Origin: Sphingomonas sp. AP4-R1
GTDB lineage: Bacteria > Pseudomonadota > Alphaproteobacteria > Sphingomonadales > Sphingomonadaceae
NCBI RefSeq assembly: GCF_013113735.1
Contig: NZ_CP053346.1
Location: 5,188,058-5,252,057, forward strand
Reading direction: 5' to 3'
DNA length: 64,000 bases
In this document: piece by piece, positions 26,187 to 35,299 of the stretch
Numbering within the stretch: the first letter of the stretch is position 1
How the letters are laid out: each line of letters opens with the position of its first letter
Translations under genes and position numbers: made by a program
Notes under the pieces: model-generated
The model's input: the letters and a program-made list of their open reading frames with translations, nothing else
Databases searched by the model: none
What the model was told of the DNA's origin: nothing

Positions 26187-26204
26187 AGTAACATATACGT
26201 TACC
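26187..26204. promoter_or_regulatory. Palindrome upstream of the toxin-antitoxin pair
   Basis: GTAAC (26188-26192) and GTTAC (26199-26203) flank a 6-base AT-rich centre, 15 bases before the toxin GTG start. It is likely an autoregulatory operator overlapping the promoter. Confidence 0.5.
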
Positions 26205-26214
26205 AATCGTCCAG

Positions 26215-27564
26215 TCACGACCGCCGTGCGACACGGCGCTGAACAGGAAAGCGGAAATCGGTCTCGACCGGAGGCTGCAATCTGCGCCGCGAGTGGAAGC
26301 GAACCTCTTTCACGGGCCGATCGATCAAAGCCGCCGGATCGCTCAGACCGTCGCTGAGCATATCAGCCCAGATGGCGGCGAGTTCGCGTCGTCGCGGCAT
26401 ATAGGCGGCACGGTTATAGGCGCCCTCGACTTTGTCCTTGGGGACGTGGGCGAGCATCAGATCAATCACCTTGCGGTCATGGGGATCGCCATGTCGCTCG
26501 GTCCATTCATTCATGATCGTGGAGAAAGCTGCGCGAAATCCGTGCGGCACATGATGCCCGTGATAGCCGGCCCGGTGGAGCAGGTAGCCGATCGCATTCT
26601 CGCTCATCGGGCGATGTGCATGACGGTTGCTCGGAAAGACCAGCGGCCCCTCCCCGGTCAGCGGCCAGATCGCCCGCAGGACAGAAACAGCCTGTGGCGT
26701 GAGCGGAACGAGGTGATCGCCACCGACTTCATGCTTTCGTTCGAGGTCACCTTTCATCCGGGCCGAGGGGATCCGCCACAGCGGCAGCTTGCCATCAAGG
26801 TCCTCGAACTCCGCCCAATGCGCGCCGCGCAATTCGCTTGGCCTGACAGCCGTGAGCGCCAGCATCCTCAAGCCGAGCCGCGTGATCGGCCTGGCGTTGT
26901 CTGCCTCAGCGAGCCGGATCATGGTGCGCAATGGCCCGATGTCGGTGATCGCCGGCTGCCGGCCCTTGCGGAGTGGTTTGAGCACGGCACCGAGTTTTTC
27001 GGCGGGGTCGCTGCTCGCGATCCCTTGGGCAATGGCGTAGACGAACACGGCCGAGATGCGCTGGCGCACGCGCTTTGCGGTTTCGATGGCACCTCGTGCC
27101 TCGATCTCTCGTAGGACGCCGAGGATCAGCGGCGGCGTAAGCTGCGCGATCGGCAGGGCGCCGATGGTTGCAAAGACATCGCGCTCAAGGCTCCGGATAA
27201 TGTCGCTGGCATGGATCGTGGCCCACTGGGCCTTGGCATTTCCATGCCACTCGCGGGCCACCCGCTCGAACGTCTGGCGCGAAGCCTCGATGTTCGCCTC
27301 GACCTTCAGCCGCTTCACGACATTGGGATCGTGACCTTCGCACAGCATGACATAGGCCGCGTCGCGCTTTTCCCGCGCATCCGCCAACGACACGAGCGGA
27401 TAGGCTCCCAACGCCATCGTCTTGTTCTTACCGTCATACTCATAGTTCCAGCGCCACAGCTTGCCGCCGCTGGGGGTGACCATCAGAACGAGACGATTGG
27501 CGTCAGACAATTTATAAACTTTGGGGCGTGGTTTGGCCGTCCGCACCCTGGCATCGGTAAGCAT
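26215..27564 (-). CDS. Tyrosine-type site-specific integrase
   Basis: The 449-residue protein belongs to the P4-like integrase group. The N-terminal arm-binding DUF4102-like domain is visible (VRTAKPRPKVYKLSDANRLV), then a SAM-like core-binding domain. The catalytic residues are Arg241 (TAVRPSELRG), His341 and Arg344 (VPHGFRAAFS), His373 (LAHVP) and the nucleophile Tyr383 (EGAYNRAAY). The start at 27564 is preferred to a 29-residue longer frame. The start lies 183 bases from the 3' end of tRNA-Ser, the usual attachment target. It probably integrated the DNA on its left. Confidence 0.95.
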   Translation of the reverse strand: MLTDARVRTAKPRPKVYKLSDANRLVLMVTPSGGKLWRWNYEYDGKNKTMALGAYPLVSLADAREKRDAAYVMLCEGHDPNVVKRLKVEANIEASRQTFERVAREWHGNAKAQWATIHASDIIRSLERDVFATIGALPIAQLTPPLILGVLREIEARGAIETAKRVRQRISAVFVYAIAQGIASSDPAEKLGAVLKPLRKGRQPAITDIGPLRTMIRLAEADNARPITRLGLRMLALTAVRPSELRGAHWAEFEDLDGKLPLWRIPSARMKGDLERKHEVGGDHLVPLTPQAVSVLRAIWPLTGEGPLVFPSNRHAHRPMSENAIGYLLHRAGYHGHHVPHGFRAAFSTIMNEWTERHGDPHDRKVIDLMLAHVPKDKVEGAYNRAAYMPRRRELAAIWADMLSDGLSDPAALIDRPVKEVRFHSRRRLQPPVETDFRFPVQRRVARRS

Positions 27565-27746
27565 GGTTCGGTCTCCGAAAATACCTCGTTTTTCGACCGC
27601 GCGTACCTCGTTTTCGTCCCTCCGATTCGTCGGATGGGCATGGACGGGCATGGACGGCCGAGGCCGAACCGGTCTGCTAAGCGTCGGTAATCAGGAGGAA
27701 AAAGTCGAGACCAATGGTCTTTTGCGGACCCCTGTGGAATGGTCCT

Positions 27747-27837
27747 TGGCGGAGCGGGAGGGATTCGAACCCTCGATACGGTTTTGCCGTATACTCACTT
27801 TCCAGGCGAGCGCCTTCGACCACTCGGCCACCGCTCC
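27747..27837 (-). tRNA. tRNA-Ser (anticodon GGA)
   Basis: On the minus strand the sequence folds as a class II tRNA: acceptor GGAGCGG pairs with CCGCTCC, the T arm contains GGTTCGAATCC, a long variable arm is present, and the anticodon loop CTGGAAA gives GGA. CCA is encoded at the 3' end (27747-27749). The 3' end faces the integrase, consistent with its use as an attachment site. The gene remains intact. Confidence 0.95.
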
Positions 27838-27913
27838 GCATTGCTCTGGAAGCGGGCGCCCTAATGCGAGCGGGCGGCTTTCGCAAGCCGCCTTGCCGTG
27901 GCAGTCTCCGCGA

Positions 27914-28798
27914 ATGCGATCATTCTTTCTTTCCGCCGCCACCGCGCTCGCCCTTTTCGCCGGGAATGGCGGCGCGGCCGCCCCGGTCACGCCCGCCTCC
28001 GTGCTGGCCGAGGCGCCGGCCTCGGCCTGGGTGGCGCCCGCGCCCGACGATCTGCTGGTGATGGATCTGGCGGGGGGCAAGCGCGTGGTGATCGCGCTCG
28101 CGCCCGATTTCGCGCCCGTCCATGTCGCCAGCATCCGGACGCTCGCCCGCGCGCATTGGTATGATGGGCTGTGGATCGAGCGGGTGCAGGACAATTATGT
28201 CGTCCAGTGGGGTGATCCGACCGAGAAGAAGCCGCTGCCGGCCGGCGTGCCAGCCGATCCGCCCGCCGAATATGAGCGCAGCGCGGCGGGGCTGGCCCTC
28301 ACCGAGCATCCCTATCGCGACACGTTTGCCGACAGGACCGGATTCGTGTCCGGCTGGCCGGTGGCGGAAGATGGCGGGCAGGCGTGGCTCACCCATTGCT
28401 ATGGCATGGTCGGCGTCGGGCGCGGCAATGCGCCGTCGACGGGCAGCGGAGCCGAGCTTTACGCGATCATCGGCCATGCGCCACGCGCGCTGGATCGCAA
28501 CATCGCGCTGGTCGGCCGCGTGCTGACCGGGATCGAGGGGATGACGGCGCTGCCGCGCGGCAGCGAGGCGATGGGCTTCTACAAGACCGAGGGCGAGCGG
28601 CTGCCGATCCTGTCGGCGCGGCTGGCGAGCGACCTGCCCGAAGCCCAGCGCCCGCACGTGCGCGTGCTGGATACGGCCAGCCCCGCCTTCGCCGCCTGGG
28701 TGAAGGTCCGCGCCAACCGGAAGGACGATTTCTACGTCCGCCCGGCCGGCGCGATCGACCTGTGCAGCGTGATGCCGCCGGTGAAGGAAGGCGATTAG
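27914..28798 (+). CDS. Periplasmic cyclophilin-type peptidyl-prolyl isomerase
   Basis: The 294-residue protein has a Sec signal peptide ([20 protein letters not shown]) followed by a divergent cyclophilin domain. The elements [40 protein letters not shown] and [20 protein letters not shown] resemble sphingomonad periplasmic PpiA-like proteins. These catalyse proline cis-trans isomerisation during folding. The start at 27914 is chosen for the signal peptide; the ribosome binding site is weak. It is the first core-type gene to the right of the tRNA, transcribed away from it. Confidence 0.85.
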   Translation: MRSFFLSAATALALFAGNGGAAAPVTPASVLAEAPASAWVAPAPDDLLVMDLAGGKRVVIALAPDFAPVHVASIRTLARAHWYDGLWIERVQDNYVVQWGDPTEKKPLPAGVPADPPAEYERSAAGLALTEHPYRDTFADRTGFVSGWPVAEDGGQAWLTHCYGMVGVGRGNAPSTGSGAELYAIIGHAPRALDRNIALVGRVLTGIEGMTALPRGSEAMGFYKTEGERLPILSARLASDLPEAQRPHVRVLDTASPAFAAWVKVRANRKDDFYVRPAGAIDLCSVMPPVKEGD

Positions 28799-28821
28799 AC
28801 TTTGAGCCGCTCACGCGGATG

Positions 28822-28905
28822 GCGGCACCGGCCCGCACCCCCACCCGACCTCCCATCAAGGATACTCTGTTTGGGAGGTCGGGTGGGGGTGCGGGCCGGT
28901 GCCGC
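28822..28905. repeat. Long perfect palindrome between convergent genes
   Basis: Two 34-base arms (28822-28855 and 28872-28905) are exact inverted copies separated by 16 bases. The repeat lies between the convergent stops of the cyclophilin and dioxygenase genes. It may act as a terminator for both genes, or be a mobile REP-like unit. Confidence 0.85.
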
Positions 28906-28931
28906 GCTGGTTCAGCACAGCTGAACCGGAT

Positions 28932-29867
28932 CTACCGCGCGATGCCGATCACGGCCGTCGCCACATAGCCGTCAGCGACGCTGCCCGTCATCGTCGGAGT
29001 CTGCTGCGCGATCTGGGCGGCGGTATTGTCGCCGAAGACGTTGTCCGAGGTCAGGGTGATGCGCGAGAAATTGCTGATGCTCGTGCTGTATCCGGTCGCG
29101 CCGTTATAGACGGTGGAGCAGGTCGCGCTCGGCAGCGCCAGCTGCGAGGTGAGCAGGGCATTGCGCCCGCTCGTCGCGGTGGAGAGGCTGGCATAGACCT
29201 CGAAATGGATGTGCGGCCAGCGGCCATCGTAACAGCCGGGAAAGATGGTGGTGAAGGTCACCTGCCCGTTCGCATCCGTCACCTGCACCCCGCGCAGATA
29301 GCTTTCGGCCGGCGCCGAATAGAGCGAATAATTGCCCGACCGATCGCAATGCCAGAGGTAGATGGCATAGCCCGCCAGGGGCGCGCCGCTGGCGCTGACG
29401 TTGACGAGGGTGAGCGTCAGCGTGACGGGCACGCCCGCCGCCACGTTGGTGGAACCGGACAGGAAGCTGGGGCGGATGTCGGAGCGGACGATGCCGCTCT
29501 GGATCAGGACATTGTTGGTGGATCCGCTGGCGCTGTTGGTCCCGTCGCCGGGATAGGGCCCGGCCGTCTCCGCCGGATCGGCGATGTAGGTGCCGCTGGT
29601 CGTGGTCGTCGTGGTCGTCGTGGTCGTAGTCGACGAGGTGGTGCCGGTCGAGGTCGTGCCCGTGCTGGTCGTGGCGCTGGACGTGCTGGTACCGGCCGTG
29701 CTGGCGGAGGCCGTATCGCCGCTGCCGCCGCCGCAACCGGTGACGAGCGCGCCCGCCCCGGCCCCTGCGAACCAGGCGAGCGCGCGACGGCGATCCATCA
29801 TCCGATCGCGAATGACGGTGAGATCGTGGGCCAGGCCGCGATCATGATCTTCGATATCGTGTTGCAA
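28932..29867 (-). CDS. Intradiol ring-cleavage dioxygenase-like lipoprotein
   Basis: The 311-residue protein carries a twin-arginine-like motif (DRRRALAWF) and a lipobox (LVTGCGGG), so it is probably an exported lipoprotein. After a Ser/Thr-rich linker, with about eleven consecutive Thr, comes a domain with ETAGPYPGDG, IYLWHCDRSGNYSLYS and FPGCYDGRWPHIHFEVYA, the Tyr/His iron-ligand pattern of intradiol dioxygenases. The start is set at TTG 29867, with GGGGGAG six bases upstream. Soluble relatives cleave catechols; the exported forms have no settled substrate. Its operon context is none: an orphan response regulator follows on the same strand. Confidence 0.85.
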   Translation of the reverse strand: MQHDIEDHDRGLAHDLTVIRDRMMDRRRALAWFAGAGAGALVTGCGGGSGDTASASTAGTSTSSATTSTGTTSTGTTSSTTTTTTTTTTTSGTYIADPAETAGPYPGDGTNSASGSTNNVLIQSGIVRSDIRPSFLSGSTNVAAGVPVTLTLTLVNVSASGAPLAGYAIYLWHCDRSGNYSLYSAPAESYLRGVQVTDANGQVTFTTIFPGCYDGRWPHIHFEVYASLSTATSGRNALLTSQLALPSATCSTVYNGATGYSTSISNFSRITLTSDNVFGDNTAAQIAQQTPTMTGSVADGYVATAVIGIAR

Positions 29868-29958
29868 GATTGTCTCCCCCAATGGATGCGGGGAGCAAGC
29901 TAAGCCACCGTATTTGCCTGTGGATTTCGGACCATAACGGCCATGTTGCAGGCTTTCG

Positions 29959-30717
29959 TCAGCTCCGCGTGACGGCCGGCGCGAACAGATAGCCTTCGTT
30001 GCGGACGGTGCGGATCAACTCGCCCGATCCCGCCCCCGCCCCGTCGGACAGCTTGCGGCGCAGGCGGCTCACCTGCACGTCGATCGCGCGATCATAATGG
30101 TCGCTCTCCTCGCCGCGCGCGAAATCCAGCAACTGGTCGCGCGTCAGCACGCGGCGGGGATGCTCGACGAAGGCGCGCAGCAGGCGGAATTCGCCATCCG
30201 TCAGCGCGATCAGCTGATCGGCCGGATCGTAGAGCATCCGCATGTCGAGATCGATGCGCCAGCCGGCGAAGCGCAACGCCTCACCCTCGGGCACCTCCGG
30301 CTCCTTCACCGGCGCCCCATCGCGCTTCTCGCGCCGACGCAGCACGGTGCGGATGCGCGCCAGCAGCTCGCGCGGATTGCAGGGCTTGGCCAGATAATCC
30401 TCGGCGCCCATCTCCAGCCCGACGATGCGATCGACATCGGTGCCCACCGCCGAGAGCATGATGACCGGCGGCCCCTCGTCCCGCTGCAGCTTGGTGAGCG
30501 CGGAGAGCCCGTCTTCCTTGGGCATCATCACATCGAGCACGATCAGGTCGTAGCGATTCTGCGCGAGCATCTCGCGCATCTCGATCGGATTGGCGGCCGT
30601 TTCCGTCTGGAAGCCGTGCTTGTCCAGGAAGGATGACATGAGGCGGCGAATGCCGGCGTCGTCGTCGACGATCAGGATGCGCGTCGCGAGGTCCATATCC
30701 GCAGTGATGGCGTTCAT
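29959..30717 (-). CDS. OmpR-family response regulator, orphan
   Basis: The 252-residue protein has a receiver domain (ILIVDDDAGIRRLM, phospho-Asp in LIVLDVMMPKEDGLS, Lys in YLAKPCNP) and a C-terminal winged-helix domain (LTDGEFRLLRAFVEHPRRVL, then DRAIDVQVSRLRRKL). No histidine kinase gene is next to it. The start at 30717 gives MNAITADMDLATRILIVDDD. It is divergent from the GH130-like gene and may regulate it; that is inference. Confidence 0.92.
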   Translation of the reverse strand: MNAITADMDLATRILIVDDDAGIRRLMSSFLDKHGFQTETAANPIEMREMLAQNRYDLIVLDVMMPKEDGLSALTKLQRDEGPPVIMLSAVGTDVDRIVGLEMGAEDYLAKPCNPRELLARIRTVLRRREKRDGAPVKEPEVPEGEALRFAGWRIDLDMRMLYDPADQLIALTDGEFRLLRAFVEHPRRVLTRDQLLDFARGEESDHYDRAIDVQVSRLRRKLSDGAGAGSGELIRTVRNEGYLFAPAVTRS

Positions 30718-30876
30718 AGCCGTTAAATGCCAGCCTCTTGTGCCGCGCTTATTTCGCCAATCTTGCCGTAAGCGCATGGGATGTTGCGGCACTTGGCGGA
30801 AATGAACTTCGCCGCCCCCCGTGTGTTGCGGTGCGAGATATCCCCTGCCCTTCGGCCGAATCCTCAAGGAACGCCC

Positions 30877-32166
30877 ATGACGCGCGGCACCGATCTGATG
30901 ACCCATTCCCGCCTGCACCTGCGGCCGGACCCGGCGCGAACCGTGATCCGCCCGTTCGATGTCGGCGATCCGGAAGGGCATCGCGGGCCGACCCGCGCGC
31001 AGCAGATCGCCCAGCGCGTGATCGCCATGGAGGAAGGCGCGCTGCAGGCGGAAATCCGCCGCGTGATCGACAGCCTTTCCGAACGGCATCGCGACGTGGA
31101 GGCGGTGATGCGCCGCCGGTTCGAGGATATGAAGAACCTCGCCGGCTGCGGCGGGGTGGATCCCGATCGGGCCTTGCTGATCGGCGCCTATTTCAGCGAG
31201 GAATATTCGTTCGAGAGCGCCGCTCTCTTCAATCCCAGCATCGCGCTGGCGCAGGATCAGTCGACCGCGCCGGATGGCGGGGTCAATTTCGTGCTGTCGC
31301 TGCGCGGCATCGGCGAAGGGCATCTCTCCTCCGTCACCTTCCGGCTCGGCAGCTGGGATCCGGCGGGCGGCTTCCAGGTGGGAAAGCCGAGCAAGACGGC
31401 GGTGGCGCCCCGCATCCAGAAGGACATGAGCAAGGACGACGGCAGCTATACGCGCATCACCTTCGAGGGCAGCAACGATCCCACCGAGAGCGTGCTGTTC
31501 CCCGTCACACCCAGCCAGCAGCGCGGGATCGAGGATCTGCGCCTCACCCGTTTCGTGGAGGAGGATGGCCGGGTGCGGATGCTGGGCACCTATACGGCCT
31601 TCAACGGATCGGTCGCGCGATCGGAGCTGGTGGAGGCGGTCGACTATCGCGCCTTCGATCTGTTCGCGATGACGGGGGCTGCGGCGGGCAGCAAGGGCAT
31701 GGCCCTGTTCCCGCGCCGGATCGGCAGCAAATATGCGATGCTGAGCCGCCACGATAACGAGAATCTCTATTATCTCACCTCGGACGAGCTGACCCACTGG
31801 GATGGCGGCGAGAAATTCTTCAGCCCGAAACTGTTCTGGGAATTCGTGCAGATCGGCAATTGCGGCGCGCCGATCGAGCTGGACGAGGGCTGGCTCGTCA
31901 TCACCCACGGCGTGGGCTCCGTCCGCAATTACTGCATCGGCGCCTGCCTGCTCGACCTCGACGATCCGACCAAGGTGATCAAGCGCATGCAGCTGCCGCT
32001 CGTCCATCCCAGCCCCAAGGAGCGCGACGGCTACGTGCCCAACGTCGTCTACAGCTGCGGCGCGCTGGTGCATGATCGCACGCTGCTGCTGCCCTACGGC
32101 GTGGCGGACAATTTCACGAGCTTCGCCAGCGTGGCTGTGGATGAGGTGCTCGCGGCGATGAAATAG
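30877..32166 (+). CDS. GH130-like beta-mannosyl phosphorylase family protein
   Basis: The 429-residue protein starts MTRGTDLMTHSRLHLRPDPA and has a GH130 five-bladed propeller pattern: FNPSIALAQDQ, IEDLRLTRFVEEDGRVRMLG, GMALFPRRIGSKYAMLSRHD, NCGAPIELDEGWLVITHGVG and YSCGALVHDRTLLLPYGVAD. Family members phosphorolyse beta-mannosides. The N-terminal 100 residues are an extra helical region. AAGGA lies before the start. No adjacent transport or mannose gene exists, so the substrate is open. Confidence 0.85.
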   Translation: MTRGTDLMTHSRLHLRPDPARTVIRPFDVGDPEGHRGPTRAQQIAQRVIAMEEGALQAEIRRVIDSLSERHRDVEAVMRRRFEDMKNLAGCGGVDPDRALLIGAYFSEEYSFESAALFNPSIALAQDQSTAPDGGVNFVLSLRGIGEGHLSSVTFRLGSWDPAGGFQVGKPSKTAVAPRIQKDMSKDDGSYTRITFEGSNDPTESVLFPVTPSQQRGIEDLRLTRFVEEDGRVRMLGTYTAFNGSVARSELVEAVDYRAFDLFAMTGAAAGSKGMALFPRRIGSKYAMLSRHDNENLYYLTSDELTHWDGGEKFFSPKLFWEFVQIGNCGAPIELDEGWLVITHGVGSVRNYCIGACLLDLDDPTKVIKRMQLPLVHPSPKERDGYVPNVVYSCGALVHDRTLLLPYGVADNFTSFASVAVDEVLAAMK

Positions 32167-32171
32167 CGCCC

Positions 32172-33377
32172 CTAACCCGCCACCAGCCCCGCAATCGCCT
32201 CGCCCGCCGCGCGGCCGCTGGCCCAGGCCCATTGGAAATTATAGCCGCCGAGCCAGCCGGTGACGTCCACGGCCTCCCCGATCGCGTAAAGGCCGGGCAC
32301 GTCGCGCGCCTCCATCGTCTGCGAGGAGAGGCGCTGGGTGCTGATGCCGCCGACCGTCACCTCGGCCTTGGCAAAGCCTTCGGTGCCGTTCGGGTGGAAG
32401 GGCCAGGCGGCGAGCGCCTGTTCCGCCGCCTGCAATTTGCCGTCCGTGAGCGCGCCGAGTTCGCCCCCAAGGCCGAGCTTCTCGGCCAGCGTCTCCGCCA
32501 GCCGATCCGGCAGGAGCGCGCCCAGCTGGCGCCGGAGCCCCATCCTGGGTGCCTCGCGCTTGGCCTCGCGCAGCCAGCCGGACGGACGATCGGGCAGGAA
32601 ATCGATCGTCACGGGCTGGCCGTGGCGCCAGTAGGACGAGATCTGGAGGATCGCCGGGCCGGAGAGGCCGCGATGCGTGAACAGGGCCGCCTCGCGAAAC
32701 GCGGTCTTGCCCGTGCGGACGACCACCTCCGTCGCAACGCCCGAAAGCTCACGGAACAGCACTTCGTCCCCACCCAAGGTCAGCGGCACCAGAGCCGGGC
32801 GCGGCTCGACCACCTTCAGCCCGAACTGACGGGCGAGATCGTAGGCGAAGCCGGTCGCGCCGATCTTCGGGATGGAGGGGCCGCCGGTGGCGATCACGAG
32901 CGCGGGCGCGGCCGACGCGCGGCTGCCGTGGCGGACGCGGTACAGACCATCGGCATGGTCCACGGCGGAGACGGGATTGCCCAGCGCGATCTCCACGCCC
33001 CCGCGCGCGCATTCGTCCAGCAGCATCGCCACGATCTGCTTGGCCGAACCATCGCAGAAGAGCTGGCCCAGCGTCTTTTCGTGCCAGGCGATGCCGTGGC
33101 GCACGATCAGCTCCAGGAAATCGCCCGGCGTGTAGCGGGCGAGCGCGGAGCGGGCGAAGTGCGGATTGGCCGACAGGAACCGCTCGGGCACGGTGCCGAC
33201 ATTGGTGAAGTTGCAGCGGCCGCCGCCCGAGATCAGGATCTTCTTGCCCGGCTCGTCCGCATGATCGATCAGCAGCACGCGCGCCCCGCGCTGCCCGGCC
33301 GTGGCCGCACACATCAGCCCGGCCGCGCCCGCGCCCAGCACGATGGCGTCGTAAGTGTCGGTAGCGGCATCAGTCAT
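32172..33377 (-). CDS. BaiN/HI0933-like FAD-dependent oxidoreductase
   Basis: The 401-residue flavoprotein has an N-terminal dinucleotide motif (AIVLGAGAAGLMCAATAGQR), the family mark KKILISGGGRCNFTN, ALVIATGGPSIPKIGATGFA and a C-terminal LGGYNFQWAWASGRAAGEAI. It resembles the HI0933/BaiN-type NAD(P)/FAD oxidoreductases, whose substrates are mostly unknown. AGGAGG lies six bases before the start at 33377. It is convergent with the GH130-like gene, with only 5 bases between stops. Confidence 0.9.
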   Translation of the reverse strand: MTDAATDTYDAIVLGAGAAGLMCAATAGQRGARVLLIDHADEPGKKILISGGGRCNFTNVGTVPERFLSANPHFARSALARYTPGDFLELIVRHGIAWHEKTLGQLFCDGSAKQIVAMLLDECARGGVEIALGNPVSAVDHADGLYRVRHGSRASAAPALVIATGGPSIPKIGATGFAYDLARQFGLKVVEPRPALVPLTLGGDEVLFRELSGVATEVVVRTGKTAFREAALFTHRGLSGPAILQISSYWRHGQPVTIDFLPDRPSGWLREAKREAPRMGLRRQLGALLPDRLAETLAEKLGLGGELGALTDGKLQAAEQALAAWPFHPNGTEGFAKAEVTVGGISTQRLSSQTMEARDVPGLYAIGEAVDVTGWLGGYNFQWAWASGRAAGEAIAGLVAG

Positions 33378-33463
33378 GGCGCCTCCTAGGACGGATCGGC
33401 AGACATCCCAACCGCTCATCCTGAGAGGCGCACCCCGGATGGCAAGGATGGCCGCTCCATTCC

Positions 33464-33550
33464 ACCGTTCGTCCTGAGCGAAGTCGAAGGGCGTGTTTCG
33501 GGCGATGTCGCTCATAGCCCGTGCTTCGACTGCGCCCAGCACGAACGGGT
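33464..33550. repeat. Imperfect REP-like inverted repeat
   Basis: Arms 33464-33495 and 33517-33550 are inverted near-copies (core TTCGTCCTGAGCGAAGTCGA) with a 21-base loop. This sequence type recurs widely between sphingomonad genes. Confidence 0.65.
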
Positions 33551-33661
33551 GGGGAGCGTTTAGCAAGTCGCCCGCACCGCTTTCCCTCGCGGACAGCCGA
33601 TGTTGCTAATTTGTGGATCGACCATTGCGCGGATCATCTTCCGCCAGCATGATCCGCCGCG

Positions 33662-35299
33662 ATGGCATCCGCGGCAGCCCCCGAAAGCTACGCCTTCGCT
33701 CCCGAGGAGCGGCCGGTCTTTCCCGGCTCGCCTTATTCGCCGACACATCCGCCGCTGCGCCGCGTGGGCTATGCGCTGATCGCGCTGCTGACGGGCATCA
33801 CCTCCAACCTCGTCAATTCGATGGTGACGGTGAACCTGCCTAATCTGGCGGGGGCGATGGGGCTCTATGTGGCGCAGGTGGCTTGGTTTCCCGCCGTCTA
33901 CGTGGCGTTCAACGCGACCGCGAACCTCACGCTCGTGCGCGCGCGCATCCAGTTCGGCATTCCGGCGGTGATGCATTTCCTGCTCGTCATCTATGGCGCG
34001 GCGGTCGTCTATCAATTGATCCTGCCGAGCTTTCCGGTGGCTTTGTTCACGCGCGCCATGTGCGGCATGACGATGGCGGCGCTGAGTACGATCACGCTCT
34101 ACAATCTGATGCAGGTGTTCAGCGCCAAGACGCGGCCACTGGCGCTGCTGATCGGTATCAGCATCCCACAACTGGGCCTCGCGCTGGCGCGGCTGATCCC
34201 GGTGGAGGCGCTGGCGCTGGACGGGTGGCGCGGGCTGCATCTGATCGAGCTGGGGCTGATCCTCGCGGTGATGGCGAGCACGATCGCGCTGCCCGTGCCG
34301 CCGACCGACCGCACCAAGGCGTTCGAACCGTTCGACGCGATCACGATCGGGCTGATGGTGCCGGGCTTCCTGCTGGTCTGCGCCGTTCTGAGCGTCGGCC
34401 GCTATCTGTGGTGGACGGATACGCCGTGGCTGGGCGTGGCGCTGGCCGCCGCCGTGCCGCTGCTGGCGGCGGCGATCCTGTTCGAGCATTTCCGCGCGCG
34501 CCCGCTGATCCAGACGCGCTGGATCGGCACCGCCGATATGCTGCGCTTCGCTTTGATCGCGTTCGTCGTGCGCGTGGCGCTGGCCGAGCAGACCTATGGC
34601 TCGGTCGGCCTGCTGACTTTGGGCGGGCTGATCAACGACCAGCTCCATCTGCTGTTCATGCTGGTGGTGCTGGCGATGATCGCAGGTGTTGTCGTCGCCG
34701 CGCTGACGCTGAAGCCCGATCGTATTCCGCTGCAGATCATGGCGGCATCGCTTTGCATTGCGCTGGGCGCGTGGATGGATACCGATGTGAGCAACCTCAC
34801 CCGCCCGCCCCAGCTTTATGCCAGCCAGATGCTGATCGCGTTCGGCACGACGCTCTTCATCGGCCCGTCCCTGCTGTTCGGCATTTTGCGCGTGCTGCAG
34901 CGCGGGCCGGAATATCTCGTCACCTTCGTCGTGCTGTTCAGCGCGACACAGAATCTGGGCGGACTTGCGGGATCGGCGTTGCTCGGCAGCCTGCAATATG
35001 ATCGCGTGCGCTATTACACCGCGATGCTCTCGCAATATCTGGACGCGGGCAATCCGATCGTGGTGCAGCGGCTGCAGGCGGGCGCGGCGGCGGTGAGCGG
35101 CGTGATCGTCGATCCCGCGCAGCGGACGGCGCAGGGCGGCGCGCTGCTCTCGCAGGCGCTGGCGCGCGAGGCCAATCTGCTCGCCTTCGCCGACGTGTTC
35201 CGCGCGGTGGCGCTGATCGCACTCGCCAACGCCGTCTATCTCGCGATCCGCATCCTCGTCGTCCAACGCCTCGACGCGCAGAAGAAGGCCACCGCATGA
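33662..35299 (+). CDS. MFS transporter, EmrB/QacA-like inner-membrane pump
   Basis: The 545-residue protein has about 12-14 hydrophobic helices, including LALLIGISIPQLGLALARLI, FALIAFVVRVALAEQTYG and FVVLFSATQNLGGLAGSALL. It appears to be a drug:proton antiporter of the DHA2 group. The stop overlaps the next start (ATGA). With the HlyD-like and outer-membrane proteins that follow, it forms a tripartite efflux pump spanning both membranes. The substrate is unknown. The upstream region contains a REP-like palindrome rather than an obvious regulator gene. Confidence 0.88.
   Translation: MASAAAPESYAFAPEERPVFPGSPYSPTHPPLRRVGYALIALLTGITSNLVNSMVTVNLPNLAGAMGLYVAQVAWFPAVYVAFNATANLTLVRARIQFGIPAVMHFLLVIYGAAVVYQLILPSFPVALFTRAMCGMTMAALSTITLYNLMQVFSAKTRPLALLIGISIPQLGLALARLIPVEALALDGWRGLHLIELGLILAVMASTIALPVPPTDRTKAFEPFDAITIGLMVPGFLLVCAVLSVGRYLWWTDTPWLGVALAAAVPLLAAAILFEHFRARPLIQTRWIGTADMLRFALIAFVVRVALAEQTYGSVGLLTLGGLINDQLHLLFMLVVLAMIAGVVVAALTLKPDRIPLQIMAASLCIALGAWMDTDVSNLTRPPQLYASQMLIAFGTTLFIGPSLLFGILRVLQRGPEYLVTFVVLFSATQNLGGLAGSALLGSLQYDRVRYYTAMLSQYLDAGNPIVVQRLQAGAAAVSGVIVDPAQRTAQGGALLSQALAREANLLAFADVFRAVALIALANAVYLAIRILVVQRLDAQKKATA

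Noticed and set aside
28801..28931. Possible small RNA gene
   Set aside because: The strong hairpin is better explained as a palindromic repeat or terminator between convergent genes.
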